From contig QHOP01000016.1 of the NCBI GenBank assembly GCA_003219345.1, positions 1 through 14,440 of the forward strand: a DNA stretch of 14,440 nt, read 5' to 3'. The stretch comes from Verrucomicrobiota bacterium. Its GTDB lineage: Bacteria > Verrucomicrobiota > Verrucomicrobiia > Limisphaerales > AV2. Below the pieces are notes generated by a model, which searched no databases, was not told the DNA's origin, and worked only from the letters and a program-made list of their open reading frames with translations. Shown here one piece after another: positions 6,688-14,032 of the stretch; the stretch's first letter is position 1; each line of letters begins with the position of its first letter. Both the position numbers and the translations under genes were made by a program.

Positions 6688-7648
6688 GGGTAATACCACC
6701 TCTTGGCGGCGCGCTGTTCACGGTGACACGGAAGCCACGCGCCGAAATCCATTGATGAACCAACGCCGCATCGCAGTGCCGGCCGAGCTTCAGGATATTC
6801 GGTACGCGCATCTGCACCTTACGGGGCTTCGCGCAGTCTCCAAAATAGAAGTCAAACGCCGCTCTTACAAGTCGTGCGCCCTGAGGAATAGCGTCTCGCT
6901 CCGGAACGCGGTCTGCCGCCGCCGCGAAGATGTCGTCAGCCTTGCGGATGACAACCTCGTTGTGACCGCCGTCCCAGGCCATTTCAATTTCCCGCAAAAC
7001 GACTCGGCTGATTCCCGGAAGTCCATCGGTGTCGAGCGCATCCAAAGCATCTGTGCGCAGCGGTTCGAGGGTGTAAGCTTTGCGCTCGGAAAAATACTTG
7101 TCGTCGCCGAATAGCCGCACGCCGAACGTTTCCTGATAAAGTTCACGCTCCCCTTTAGTGCCGGTATGAATGCGGATTTCGTCTCGCACAGGGGAATACA
7201 CAACCACATCGTCTTTAGTTGGACGAAAATGCAGCACCTCGACCCGCCGGTTCGCTGCCGCCTTGGGCATTCGCGCGAATGTGTCCCCGTGCCGAATCAA
7301 AAACCAGAACTCACCGTCTATCGGGTAAATTTCGATGTGGGCCGTTTGTTCACCCCGGTTATGTTGGCGGAACCATGCGTCCATGTCGAAGGTGATGCGC
7401 GAAATTGCTGCTTGATCAGGCGCGGTGAAGGATTGCCGACGGTCCACAGACGCCTTGCTGCCAAAGTATTCAAAAGCCGAAAGCCGTACCAGCCGTTGCT
7501 CATTCAGCTTTTGCACGAACAGCGCAGGATCGGCCATCCAGACTTGCACCGCGATGTCGGCCTTAGTGGAGTTCTCGCTGAATGTCAGCGGCAGTCCTGC
7601 CTGCTCGACGGCGCGCTCCAGCCGTTCCTGCCCTTCCTCATTCGCCAT
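6662..7648 (-). CDS. Conserved hypothetical protein, no recognised domain
   Basis: A soluble 328-residue protein with no signal peptide or membrane helix. Features include a repeated charged/aromatic style (EFWFLIRHGDTFARMP, VEVLHFRPTKDDVVVYSP) that looks like a well-conserved mixed alpha/beta fold, and a late basic segment KPRKVQMRVPNILKLGRHCD. I cannot assign a function. The start at 7648 is chosen because an extension to 7729 would use the antisense of the HsdR remnant as coding sequence. Its last 26 bp overlap the Cys-rich HTH gene, forming a two-gene unit directed towards the Ubl operon. The 5' end abuts the broken end of hsdR, so this gene marks the edge of one inserted segment. Confidence 0.75.
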   Translation of the reverse strand: MANEEGQERLERAVEQAGLPLTFSENSTKADIAVQVWMADPALFVQKLNEQRLVRLSAFEYFGSKASVDRRQSFTAPDQAAISRITFDMDAWFRQHNRGEQTAHIEIYPIDGEFWFLIRHGDTFARMPKAAANRRVEVLHFRPTKDDVVVYSPVRDEIRIHTGTKGERELYQETFGVRLFGDDKYFSERKAYTLEPLRTDALDALDTDGLPGISRVVLREIEMAWDGGHNEVVIRKADDIFAAAADRVPERDAIPQGARLVRAAFDFYFGDCAKPRKVQMRVPNILKLGRHCDAALVHQWISARGFRVTVNSAPPRGGITHVEGVAMP

Positions 7649-7676
7649 GCCTTCGATCGCATAAATCGCGGTCTTT

Positions 7677-8636
7677 TTGCAGGCGCTCTCGGACGTGCGC
7701 GATTTGCTGCCGGAATTGTCGGCAGGCAAGAGTTACGGCGGATGGCGTGCGTTGCCAAACATTGAGTTTGAGGATTTGTTCCTCCGATGTTGCGGGCATC
7801 TCACGGAGACCGACGAGTTGCGGGATGATTTTCTGGCGGCGGAAGCGCGCCTGAATTCTGCATTCTCCCTGGTCAATCATTTGCCAGACTGCGTCGGTTA
7901 TGCGGATGAAGTGGTCTTCTACCAGTTGCTCCGCAAGCAACTGCTCAAGACGACTTCCGGACCAACACCCAAAGATGAAGAGAAGGCCAAGGCCGTGCGC
8001 GAATTGCTGGACCGCAGCATTGAGAGCAAGGGCGTGGTGGATATTTTCGCCGCCGCCGGGATCGAAAAGGCCGACATTTCGATTCTGGATGAAAAGTTTC
8101 TTGAGGAATTCAAGTCGCACGAGCAAGAAAACCTGCGGTTGAAGTTGCTCGCCAAAATTCTCGCGGATGAAATCCGTGTACGGGAGAAAATGAATATCAC
8201 TAAGTATCGCTCGTTCAAGGAAATGCTGGAACAGACTCTCCTGAAATATCACAACCGGGCAATTCAGGCGGCCGATGTCGTGCGCGTGATGCTCGAAATC
8301 CGCAAGGACATTGATAATGAAGCCGCCCGCAGCAAGGCGTTAAATCTCACTCCGGAAGAGATCGCGTTTTACGACGCGGTTGCCGCGAAGGTCGCTACGT
8401 TGTTCGACGAGAAAACGCTGTGCGACTTGATTCGTGATGTCGTCCAGACTGTGAAAAAGAATCTGAAGGTGGATTGGACGAAACCGCACCGGGAAGACGT
8501 GAAGGCCGGTGTTCGGGCGGCGGTTAAGAACGTCCTGCGTCGGCGCGGCGTCAAAAAGGAACTCCTGGATGCCCTAGCTGACAAGGTGATTGTCCAGGCC
8601 GAGGCCCTTTACAAAGAATGGCCGCTGGCGGCCTAG
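7677..8636 (+). pseudogene. hsdR: Type I restriction enzyme HsdR, C-terminal remnant
   Basis: The 319-residue frame matches the C-terminal domain of type I restriction R subunits: a start like RDLLPELSAGKSYGGWRALP, then NHLPDCVGYADEVVFYQLLR, ESKGVVDIFAAAGIEKADIS, YRSFKEMLEQTLLKYHNR, VDWTKPHREDVKAGVRAAVK and the tail ALYKEWPLAA. Full HsdR is around 1000 residues, with nuclease and translocase domains first; none of that is present. The frame is closed upstream by TAA at 7662-7664 and the first usable codon is only a TTG at 7677, without a ribosome-binding site. Homology begins at roughly 7690, next to the divergent minus-strand gene, so the gene was probably cut by insertion or deletion there. 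On its own it cannot restrict DNA. Confidence 0.9.
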
Positions 8637-8653
8637 AAAGCATACCGGCAACT

Positions 8654-9472
8654 ATGCCAGCACCAAACACTGAAGAGTTCCTGATTCTCACAAAGACGTA
8701 TCCGTCACCCAGCGCCAAATACCGTGAAACTACTTGTGTCGCGGCAGTGAATAGTGCTGGTGAACTGCGGCGCCTGTTTCCGGTTCCTTATCGTCTTCTC
8801 GCAGGTAAGGTCCAGTTCCAAAAATGGGAATGGGTCCGCGCGCGAGTATCTCGCAGCGACAAAGACCACAGGCCCGAAAGCCACCGAATTGATACCGATT
8901 CCATCGTCCGTACGGGCAAGAAAATTTCTACGAAAGGGGGCGACTGGAGTGAACGCCTGAAATGGATTCGGCCGCACATAGTCGAAAGTTTCAGCAAGTT
9001 GGAGACTCGCAGGCAGGCAACGGGACAAACCCTTGGTTTCATTCGGCCCAGTCGAATCGTGCGGCTCGAAATCACCCCCGTTAAAAATCCAGATTGGACT
9101 GAGGAGGACAAAACCAAACTTTCCCAGGATGGATTATTCGACAGCGCTCAGGTCAAGGCGAGGACGCCACTGCGCAAACTCGTGTTTGATTTTCATTACC
9201 AGTACGAGTGCGGCGGCAAGGTTGAAAAGCACAAACTCGTGGATTGGGAGGTCGGTGCCCTTTACTGGAATTGCTTCCGAAATCATGGCCCAAAGGGCTG
9301 GGAAGCCAAGTTTCGCCAACGTTTGGAGACGGAATTCTCCGACAAAGACCTTCTCTTCTTAATGGGCACCATCCACCGCTTCCCCGACCAGTGGTTGATT
9401 GTGGGATTCGTTTACCCGCCTAAGCAACCGCCAGCTCGTGCCGCACAACTCGGCCTTCAATTGGGCCAGTGA
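8654..9472 (+). CDS. Conserved hypothetical protein next to restriction/DUF488 genes
   Basis: A 272-residue protein starting MPAPNTEEFLILTKTYPSP. I recall similar proteins beginning with a YPSPSxKYxExxCVAA segment encoded beside DUF488 genes and restriction loci, but I know no function. The sequence is rich in charged residues (KDHRPESHRIDTDS, KKISTKGGDWSERLKWIRP), has no membrane segment, and includes a WEVGALYWNCFRN stretch and a C-terminal QWLIVGFVYPP. The ATG at 8654 is preferred over a GTG at 8618, which would lie within the hsdR frame. It starts 17 bp after the HsdR stop on the same strand and its 3' end overlaps the convergent DUF488 gene by 53 bp. It appears intact, unlike both neighbours. 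Confidence 0.75.
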   Translation: MPAPNTEEFLILTKTYPSPSAKYRETTCVAAVNSAGELRRLFPVPYRLLAGKVQFQKWEWVRARVSRSDKDHRPESHRIDTDSIVRTGKKISTKGGDWSERLKWIRPHIVESFSKLETRRQATGQTLGFIRPSRIVRLEITPVKNPDWTEEDKTKLSQDGLFDSAQVKARTPLRKLVFDFHYQYECGGKVEKHKLVDWEVGALYWNCFRNHGPKGWEAKFRQRLETEFSDKDLLFLMGTIHRFPDQWLIVGFVYPPKQPPARAAQLGLQLGQ

Positions 9473-9820
9473 GGTGGAACACGCGAAGTTCCCCGTCCAT
9501 GAACGGCGCCACTCGCTCGGCGACGAAGCTGCGGTGACAAAAATTGTAGTCCTCTTCAAAGCAAAGCAGGCAGCACTTTTCTCGCGTCATTAGCCCTGAC
9601 AATTCTTCCAGCGCTGGCAACTGAGTTTCCAAATAGCTCTTGAACGACCGTGTATAACGCGCCCAATCGCCGTCTTCGCGGTAGTCGTGGCGGACGTCGC
9701 GCGGACAGCCCAGCGCCGGCAAATGCACATATTTGATGCCGTGTTCGCCAAGTCCGGCAGCCAGCGCAGACTTATGTCGAGGAACTCGGCAAGGGACAGC
9801 CCCTCGTAACCTATGGTCAT
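9420..9820 (-). pseudogene. DUF488 family gene with an internal deletion
   Basis: From ATG at 9820 the frame begins MTIGYEGLSLAEFLD, the characteristic DUF488 N-terminus. After about 9776 this frame loses homology; another frame continues as KSALAAGLGEHGIKYVHLPALG, then DYREDGDWARY and CCLLCFEED, with the CHRS motif typical of the DUF488 C-terminus, to a stop at 9420. The segment that normally joins them, including the DVR motif and the SRKPGFS-like loop (about 26-27 residues), is missing. A deletion with loss of frame near 9773-9778 explains this. DUF488 proteins have no firmly established biochemical role. It is convergent with the 8654 gene. Confidence 0.85.
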
Positions 9821-9988
9821 CAGTTCAATCACAGATTGCTTGAAGTTATTCACTTGCCCTAATTGTTGCCAGCCAAATCCATACCAACTCTCAGGCTTCC
9901 GAACGCCTTTCACAAGGTGCTTCAAACGTCCTTCTAGTGCGAGTAGAAAACCGTAGTGGCATTCGACCGTCTTTCTGTCGTTCTGCAT
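9590..9988 (-). CDS. Small ORF with strong ribosome-binding site, read into the DUF488 remnant
   Basis: GGAGAAGG sits just upstream of ATG 9988, and the start is 12 nt after the stop of the second ParB-like gene, so ribosomes very likely begin here. The first 56 residues (MQNDRKTVECHYGFL to about NNFKQSVIEL) match nothing I recognise. The frame then runs straight into MTIGYEGL of the DUF488 gene and ends at 9590 after its deletion point, giving a 132-residue hybrid with a meaningless tail. It may be the truncated last gene of the recombinase/ParB module, cut at the element boundary, or simply a chance frame. The left border of the module probably falls in 9821-9988. Confidence 0.4.
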   Translation of the reverse strand: MQNDRKTVECHYGFLLALEGRLKHLVKGVRKPESWYGFGWQQLGQVNNFKQSVIELMTIGYEGLSLAEFLDISLRWLPDLANTASNMCICRRWAVRATSATTTAKTAIGRVIHGRSRAIWKLSCQRWKNCQG

Positions 9989-10000
9989 TTCCTTCTCCGC

Positions 10001-10876
10001 TCACATAGCCTCAACAGCAGCGATGGATTCAAACTCGGAGAAGATTTCAGAGTGATTTACGTTCAGATAGCGGACGACCTTTGCGTTCTTCAGCAGGTTT
10101 TTGATATAGGTTTGAGCCGTTTGCAGCGTAAACATATTTTCCGTATAATTATCCGTGACCGCTTTCAGGTCGCGCTCCAGCGATTCCATTTCACTCTCCA
10201 TGCGCGCGATGTCTTCCGCCGACATTCCCTTCTTTTTCTTCAGCTCATCGGGGTTGACCAGTTGATCTTTGGGTGTTCCCAAAACCAAAGCCTCCGCGTA
10301 GCCGGTGAAAAAATTATTGGCCGTCACCATCATCTCCGCGATTTCAATCTGCCGCATCCCGCTGACCCGCTTTAATAGGCGGATGGCTTGGGGCGAAATA
10401 TTCTTGTCCTTCAACAACTCGGCCGCTTGGTCATGAATGCCGTTCAGCAAATTCATGGACGCTTTCACTACGTGGAGTGGCATGTTCAACGCCGCCGCCA
10501 ACCGCTCCGGGCTGACCCCATCGTTCACCGCCTTGACGATCATTCTGTGTTCCTGAATGGGCGAGAGTCGGCTGACACGCGCATTGTACGTGTAGCATTC
10601 GTCGTCGGTGGCAATAATGCAGTCGGCGGACGTTTTCCCCAATTCTTTCAGCGCAACATAGCGCAGATGTCCGTTCTTTAGCAGATATTTTCCCGGCGCA
10701 TCTTTTTGTGGATACACCACGAGCGGTTCGACAAGACCGACCTCCTTGATGGATCCCAGAATCTTTTTGTAGCGCAGGATGCCTTTGTGCAGGTCTTTGA
10801 TTTGCCGCATCGGCGAAATATCTTCCAGTGCCAGACAGATTTTCCGCATCTCAAACCCAATTTTCATTTCATTCAT
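10001..10876 (-). CDS. ParB/RepB-like protein 2 (RepB C-terminal-domain type)
   Basis: A 291-residue ParB-superfamily protein. The N-terminal half has a ParB-like core: ILGSIKEVGLVEPLVVYP, then NGHLRYVAL in place of the usual GxxRxxA nucleotide-binding box, and YNARVSRLSPIQE where partition ParBs carry EN(I/L)xR. A helix-turn-helix candidate follows (GVSPERLAAALNMPLHVVKA) and the C-terminal part (about 180-290) resembles the RepB C-terminal domain, with a helical EMESLERDLKAV stretch. ATG 10876 overlaps the preceding gene's TGA as ATGA. The usual role of ParB is CTP-dependent DNA clamping with ParA; no ParA is present, so a role with the adjacent serine recombinase is more likely (inference). 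Confidence 0.85.
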   Translation of the reverse strand: MNEMKIGFEMRKICLALEDISPMRQIKDLHKGILRYKKILGSIKEVGLVEPLVVYPQKDAPGKYLLKNGHLRYVALKELGKTSADCIIATDDECYTYNARVSRLSPIQEHRMIVKAVNDGVSPERLAAALNMPLHVVKASMNLLNGIHDQAAELLKDKNISPQAIRLLKRVSGMRQIEIAEMMVTANNFFTGYAEALVLGTPKDQLVNPDELKKKKGMSAEDIARMESEMESLERDLKAVTDNYTENMFTLQTAQTYIKNLLKNAKVVRYLNVNHSEIFSEFESIAAVEAM

Positions 10877-11761
10877 GCCGCCTCCTTCTGTTTGGGTGAA
10901 AGTTTCACCGACAGGTATTTGGGAATTGTGGCCAGCGACTCCGCCCTTAACAGCGTGAAGAAATTTTCATCCGTCAGCAGCTTGTTGAAGGCCGTCACGA
11001 TAAAGGACAGTCTGGCGTCGCAAACCCGCGCCTTTTTTATCATCAGTTTCTGGCGTTGGCTCTCCTTCCGATACGCGCTGACCATGCTCTCGACACTGGT
11101 TTTGGGCTTTAGTCCCTGCCCCTTTCCACCGCGCTGTTTGCCAATCAGCCGAACGCTGCACAATCAGCCCCTTCACATATTTGAGGGACAAATAATCCAG
11201 TTCCTTGTTTTCGTAGGCTTTGAGCAGTTCGCACTGCGTTTCGAGGGTGTCCGTTTTGGCAATGTCCACCGCGACCCAGATGGGAATTTTCCCGATCAAG
11301 GCGAGATCAAGCAGCCGCTCTTCACCCGCGTTCTTGAGACTCGTCAGTCCACGGACCAGATTGTCGCTGACATCCAGCTTTTTGCCGATTTGGTGGGAAT
11401 TGTATCCCAGCGCCTTCAGCCGTTCGATTTCGCGGATCAAATCCATCGGCTGCGGGTAACGCCGCGCGATGTTTTCCACCAGGCTGCGGAGGAGCAGTTC
11501 CTCTCTGGAGATTTCAACCACGATGGCCGGAATTTCCTTGAACCCAAGTGCGACGAAGGCTTCGAGCCGTCCTTGACCGCAAATCAAATCGTATCCCGCC
11601 GCTTCCTTTTCACTGGCTGGCCGCCGACTGACTTGAATCGGCATTTTCAGTCCGACGTTTTTGATACTCTGAACTATGACCGCAAATTTTTTCGGATCCC
11701 GCAACCTCGAATTGATAATGCGAATCTGCTCAATGGGAATCATTCTGACTTCATCATTCAT
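10873..11761 (-). pseudogene. ParB/RepB-like protein 1, frameshifted before its C-terminal domain
   Basis: From ATG 11761 (ATGA overlap with the recombinase stop; GAGGAG ahead of it) the protein reads as a ParB: IPIEQIRIINSRLRDP, the CTP-binding box GQGRLEAFVALG, LVENIARR, and a helix-turn-helix around YNSHQIGKKLDVSDNLVRG. After about residue 200 (LKYVKGLIVQR) homology ends and this frame stops at 10967. The RepB C-terminal domain (KPKTSVESMVSAYRKE ... TLLRAESLATIPKYL) is in the +1 frame from roughly 11163 to 10873. That second frame ends in the ATGA overlap with the next gene, which supports it as the original reading frame. One inserted base or two deleted bases between about 11120 and 11163 would explain the break. 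Sequencing error or recoding cannot be excluded. Confidence 0.85.
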
Positions 11762-13305
11762 ACAATCTCCTCCAATTTCACTCGTTCAGTCATGCCGAAA
11801 AAATAATCCAGCGTATCAAACTTGTATGTATCCAGATAAATGCCGTTGGCCTCCGCCACGCGCAGGTTTTCCCACGTCATGTCAATTCCCGGCAGCACAT
11901 AGTAATCCCGGATGCACTCGTTCGTCGCATCCATGCGAGCGGCGATGGTGACGTCCGGTCGGGTGCTGGCATCCAGCCGGATCAGCCAGCGCGACGAACC
12001 CGTCCCGGTTTGGGTATGCCGGCACAACACGATGGACACGCGCATTTCACCATTCACATCCAGCAATCCGGTTTCGCCGTTCCACACGGCCTGCGCACCC
12101 AGCGCCGTGATTTGCTGTATCACAAACGCCACAATTCCCGGGTGAAGTTTTCCCAGCCGCCGGTTTTCCTCGATGAAACTGTAGTCAATGCCGGGATCGT
12201 AGCCGATCAGCCGGTAAGCGCTCACCAGTGTTCCGAAGCGGTGGCTAAAGGCCGTGCTCGATGGCAGACCTTCCGCTTCGTCAATTAGGATTCCAGAAAT
12301 TCGGCCATGTAGTTTTAGCAGGACGCGCAGTTTTTCCAGCATCTCCTCATCGGTCAGCTTTTGGCTTCGCGCCAAAATGATTTCCCGCGCCCGCCAAAAC
12401 ATTTCTCGTTCTACGATGCCTTCAAATACGCCGTCCGCCCGAATCCATTTGTCCGGCGGATTAACCACATGCTTCTTTTTCAGTTTGCACGACGTCCGGT
12501 GATACACGTTGTTCCCGATATATTTTTCATTCGTAAGAATTTGATGCACCGTCACCCGGTTCCACTCCCGTCCGAAGTCTGTCACCACGCCTTTTGCGTT
12601 CAGAATTGCGGCGATTTCCGATTCGGATTTTCCTTCGGCGATGAACGCATGATAAATCCAGCGCACGATTTTGATCTCCTCTTCCGGCCCGGCCACCAGC
12701 ACCACGCGGTCGGTCTGGATGCTTTTTTGCTCACCCATTTTCAGCAGCGCTTTCCGCGCGCCGCTTTGATCAATCAACATCCGCCGCAGACCGAACCCGG
12801 CCGTTCCGCCTTGTTTGAACCCAAGTTGAATCAGCCGGCACGCACCTTGAAAAACTTTCGATGACAATTCACGGCTGTACTCGCCGGCCATCGTCCGCTT
12901 CATGCTTTTCATGACCGTGGACATCGGGCTGCCGTCATTCTCAAATTGTTCCGCACAGTAGTGAACCGAGACGCCTGCCCGGCGGCAGATGTATTCGTAA
13001 TACGCGCTTTCATCCGCATCCTGAAATCGCCCCCACCGGCTCACGTCATAGACGAGGATGGACGAGTATTGCGCCCGGCCCTCCTGAACATCGCGGATCA
13101 TCTGTGAGAGCGAGTCGCGGCCCTGGATGTTTAGCCCGCTTTTGCCCTCGTCCGAATAGTCCTTCACGATTTCCAGTTCCCGGCGTTTGGCGTATTCACG
13201 GATGACATCCATCTGGTTGCTGGTGGAGTATTGCTGGTGCTCGGTGGACATTCTCACATACGCAGCGGCGTAATTACGTGATGATTCTTTGTCCTTTTTG
13301 CTCAT
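11758..13305 (-). CDS. Large serine recombinase (resolvase N-terminus plus Recombinase domain)
   Basis: A 515-residue site-specific recombinase. The resolvase domain (about 12-165) carries the YVRMS motif with S20 as predicted nucleophile, then KDYSDEGKSGLNIQGRD and the conserved DVSRWGRFQDADES. The DNA-binding Recombinase domain (about 170-330) includes GGTAGFGLRRM, VRWIYHAF, AAILNAKGV and TVHQILTNEKYIGN. The C-terminal 180 residues do not resemble the usual zinc-ribbon/coiled-coil region and include VLLKLHGRISGILIDEAEG; I do not recognise this part. Serine recombinases of this size usually integrate or excise elements. It heads an ATGA-coupled run with two ParB-like genes. The start at 13305 has only a weak ribosome-binding site. 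Confidence 0.95.
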   Translation of the reverse strand: MSKKDKESSRNYAAAYVRMSTEHQQYSTSNQMDVIREYAKRRELEIVKDYSDEGKSGLNIQGRDSLSQMIRDVQEGRAQYSSILVYDVSRWGRFQDADESAYYEYICRRAGVSVHYCAEQFENDGSPMSTVMKSMKRTMAGEYSRELSSKVFQGACRLIQLGFKQGGTAGFGLRRMLIDQSGARKALLKMGEQKSIQTDRVVLVAGPEEEIKIVRWIYHAFIAEGKSESEIAAILNAKGVVTDFGREWNRVTVHQILTNEKYIGNNVYHRTSCKLKKKHVVNPPDKWIRADGVFEGIVEREMFWRAREIILARSQKLTDEEMLEKLRVLLKLHGRISGILIDEAEGLPSSTAFSHRFGTLVSAYRLIGYDPGIDYSFIEENRRLGKLHPGIVAFVIQQITALGAQAVWNGETGLLDVNGEMRVSIVLCRHTQTGTGSSRWLIRLDASTRPDVTIAARMDATNECIRDYYVLPGIDMTWENLRVAEANGIYLDTYKFDTLDYFFGMTERVKLEEIV

Positions 13306-13309
13306 GAAT

Positions 13310-13505
13310 CACGTCCGTATCGTCTCGTTCAACCGGACTTCTTATCATCGTCTGAATACTCTTTCACGATTATCAGACCTCGACGTCTGGCATATTTGCG
13401 AATGACATCCGTCTGACTGCTGGGGGAGCTTTGCTGGTGCTCAGGAGACTTTCGCACATACGCAACAGCTCGATTCCGTGAAAGCTCTTGGTTGTTTTGG
13501 CTCAT
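13310..13505 (-). pseudogene. 5' fragment of a second serine recombinase
   Basis: From ATG 13505 the frame MSQNNQELSRNRAVAYVRKS continues EHQQSSPSSQTDVIRKYARR and KEYSDDDKKSG, aligning closely with residues 1-55 of the neighbouring full recombinase, including the nucleophile serine in YVRxS. It stops with TGA at 13329, but translation beyond the stop still matches (GRDS) up to about 13310, right next to the full copy's start. It is a remnant of a tandem recombinase copy whose remainder was deleted, so it is unlikely to be active. A TTG start at 13526 is possible but ATG 13505 matches the paralogue's N-terminus. Confidence 0.85.
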
Positions 13506-13606
13506 ATAAAATTGCGCCTGATTCAATTGGCCGCTTCAATGGCCGGGTTGACATCCTCCGATTATCAAAAGGGGCGGTTGGCGGCTATGTCATCTTGTAG
13601 CGCAAT

Positions 13607-13870
13607 TCACCGTTTCCTGACCCAGCGTTTCCAGTATCGCGGATGCGCTTTGCGCCAGGCGCGTACCCGCTCCACCTGCTCCGGCCCGCGCCAGTAGTTC
13701 CGATTCTCCGGTTTTGCGTGCCAGTATTTCTGACTCAGAGCCTTGCTGGCCTTTTTACAGGCCGGATCTGAACAAAAGAGCTGACGATGACGACTCCGAG
13801 GATCAGGAGTGAACATAAGTTTGCAGGAAAGACATCTGCGCCTGCCGCCATTGCGGTGTGTGTGTTTCAT
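13607..13870 (-). CDS. Small zinc-finger-like protein of the recombinase module
   Basis: An 87-residue basic protein. C-L-S-C, a 17-residue stretch beginning KLMFTPDPRSRHR, and C-S-D-P-A-C form a likely zinc-binding site, followed by KKASKALSQKYWHAKPENR and a WRKAHPRYWKRW tail. I recall this sequence type as conserved hypothetical proteins encoded upstream of serine recombinases and RepB-like genes; those I recall are often longer at the C-terminus, so this copy may be shortened. ATG 13870 is chosen because it directly precedes the zinc motif; the frame is open to 13972 but that extension looks unlike protein. The start codon sits within an 8-bp inverted repeat. Predicted role: DNA-binding accessory of the mobile module (inference). 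Confidence 0.75.
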   Translation of the reverse strand: MKHTHRNGGRRRCLSCKLMFTPDPRSRHRQLFCSDPACKKASKALSQKYWHAKPENRNYWRGPEQVERVRAWRKAHPRYWKRWVRKR

Positions 13871-13879
13871 AAAACACAC
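13860..13879. promoter_or_regulatory. Inverted repeat spanning the zinc-finger gene start codon
   Basis: GTGTGTTT (13860-13867) and AAACACAC (13872-13879) are perfect inverted copies around CATA, which contains the CAT of the minus-strand start codon. In the transcript the ATG would be in the loop of an 8-bp hairpin. It could control translation or be an operator. Confidence 0.45.
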
Positions 13880-13980
13880 CGCCGGCTGGCTCAACGCAGC
13901 AAGCTCGCGGGAAAAAAGAAGAGAACATGGCCCGGCTCGTAGGGAGAGCGTTAGCAGGCGTGCCAGGCGCAATTCAAATT

Positions 13981-14032
13981 ACGCCCCATTGGGCCGTTCT
14001 GGTCAATGTTGAACTGCGCCCTAATGGGGCGT
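13981..14032. promoter_or_regulatory. Dyad overlapping the XRE gene start, probable operator
   Basis: ACGCCCCATT (13981-13990) and AATGGGGCGT (14023-14032) are perfect inverted copies; GGGC and GCCC extend the arms if one T is bulged. The right arm includes the first two bases of the GTG start of the XRE-type regulator. Small XRE proteins commonly repress their own promoters through such dyads, so autoregulation is a reasonable inference. It could instead mark an element end. Confidence 0.5.

Noticed and set aside
7166..7765. 199-codon plus-strand frame as a possible 5' part of hsdR
   Set aside because: Its translation has no helicase or nuclease motif and is antisense to the unknown minus-strand gene.
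10706..11806. 366-codon plus-strand open frame
   Set aside because: It is entirely antisense to the two ParB-like genes and the end of the recombinase, which have clear motifs and ATGA coupling; its translation has no domain character.
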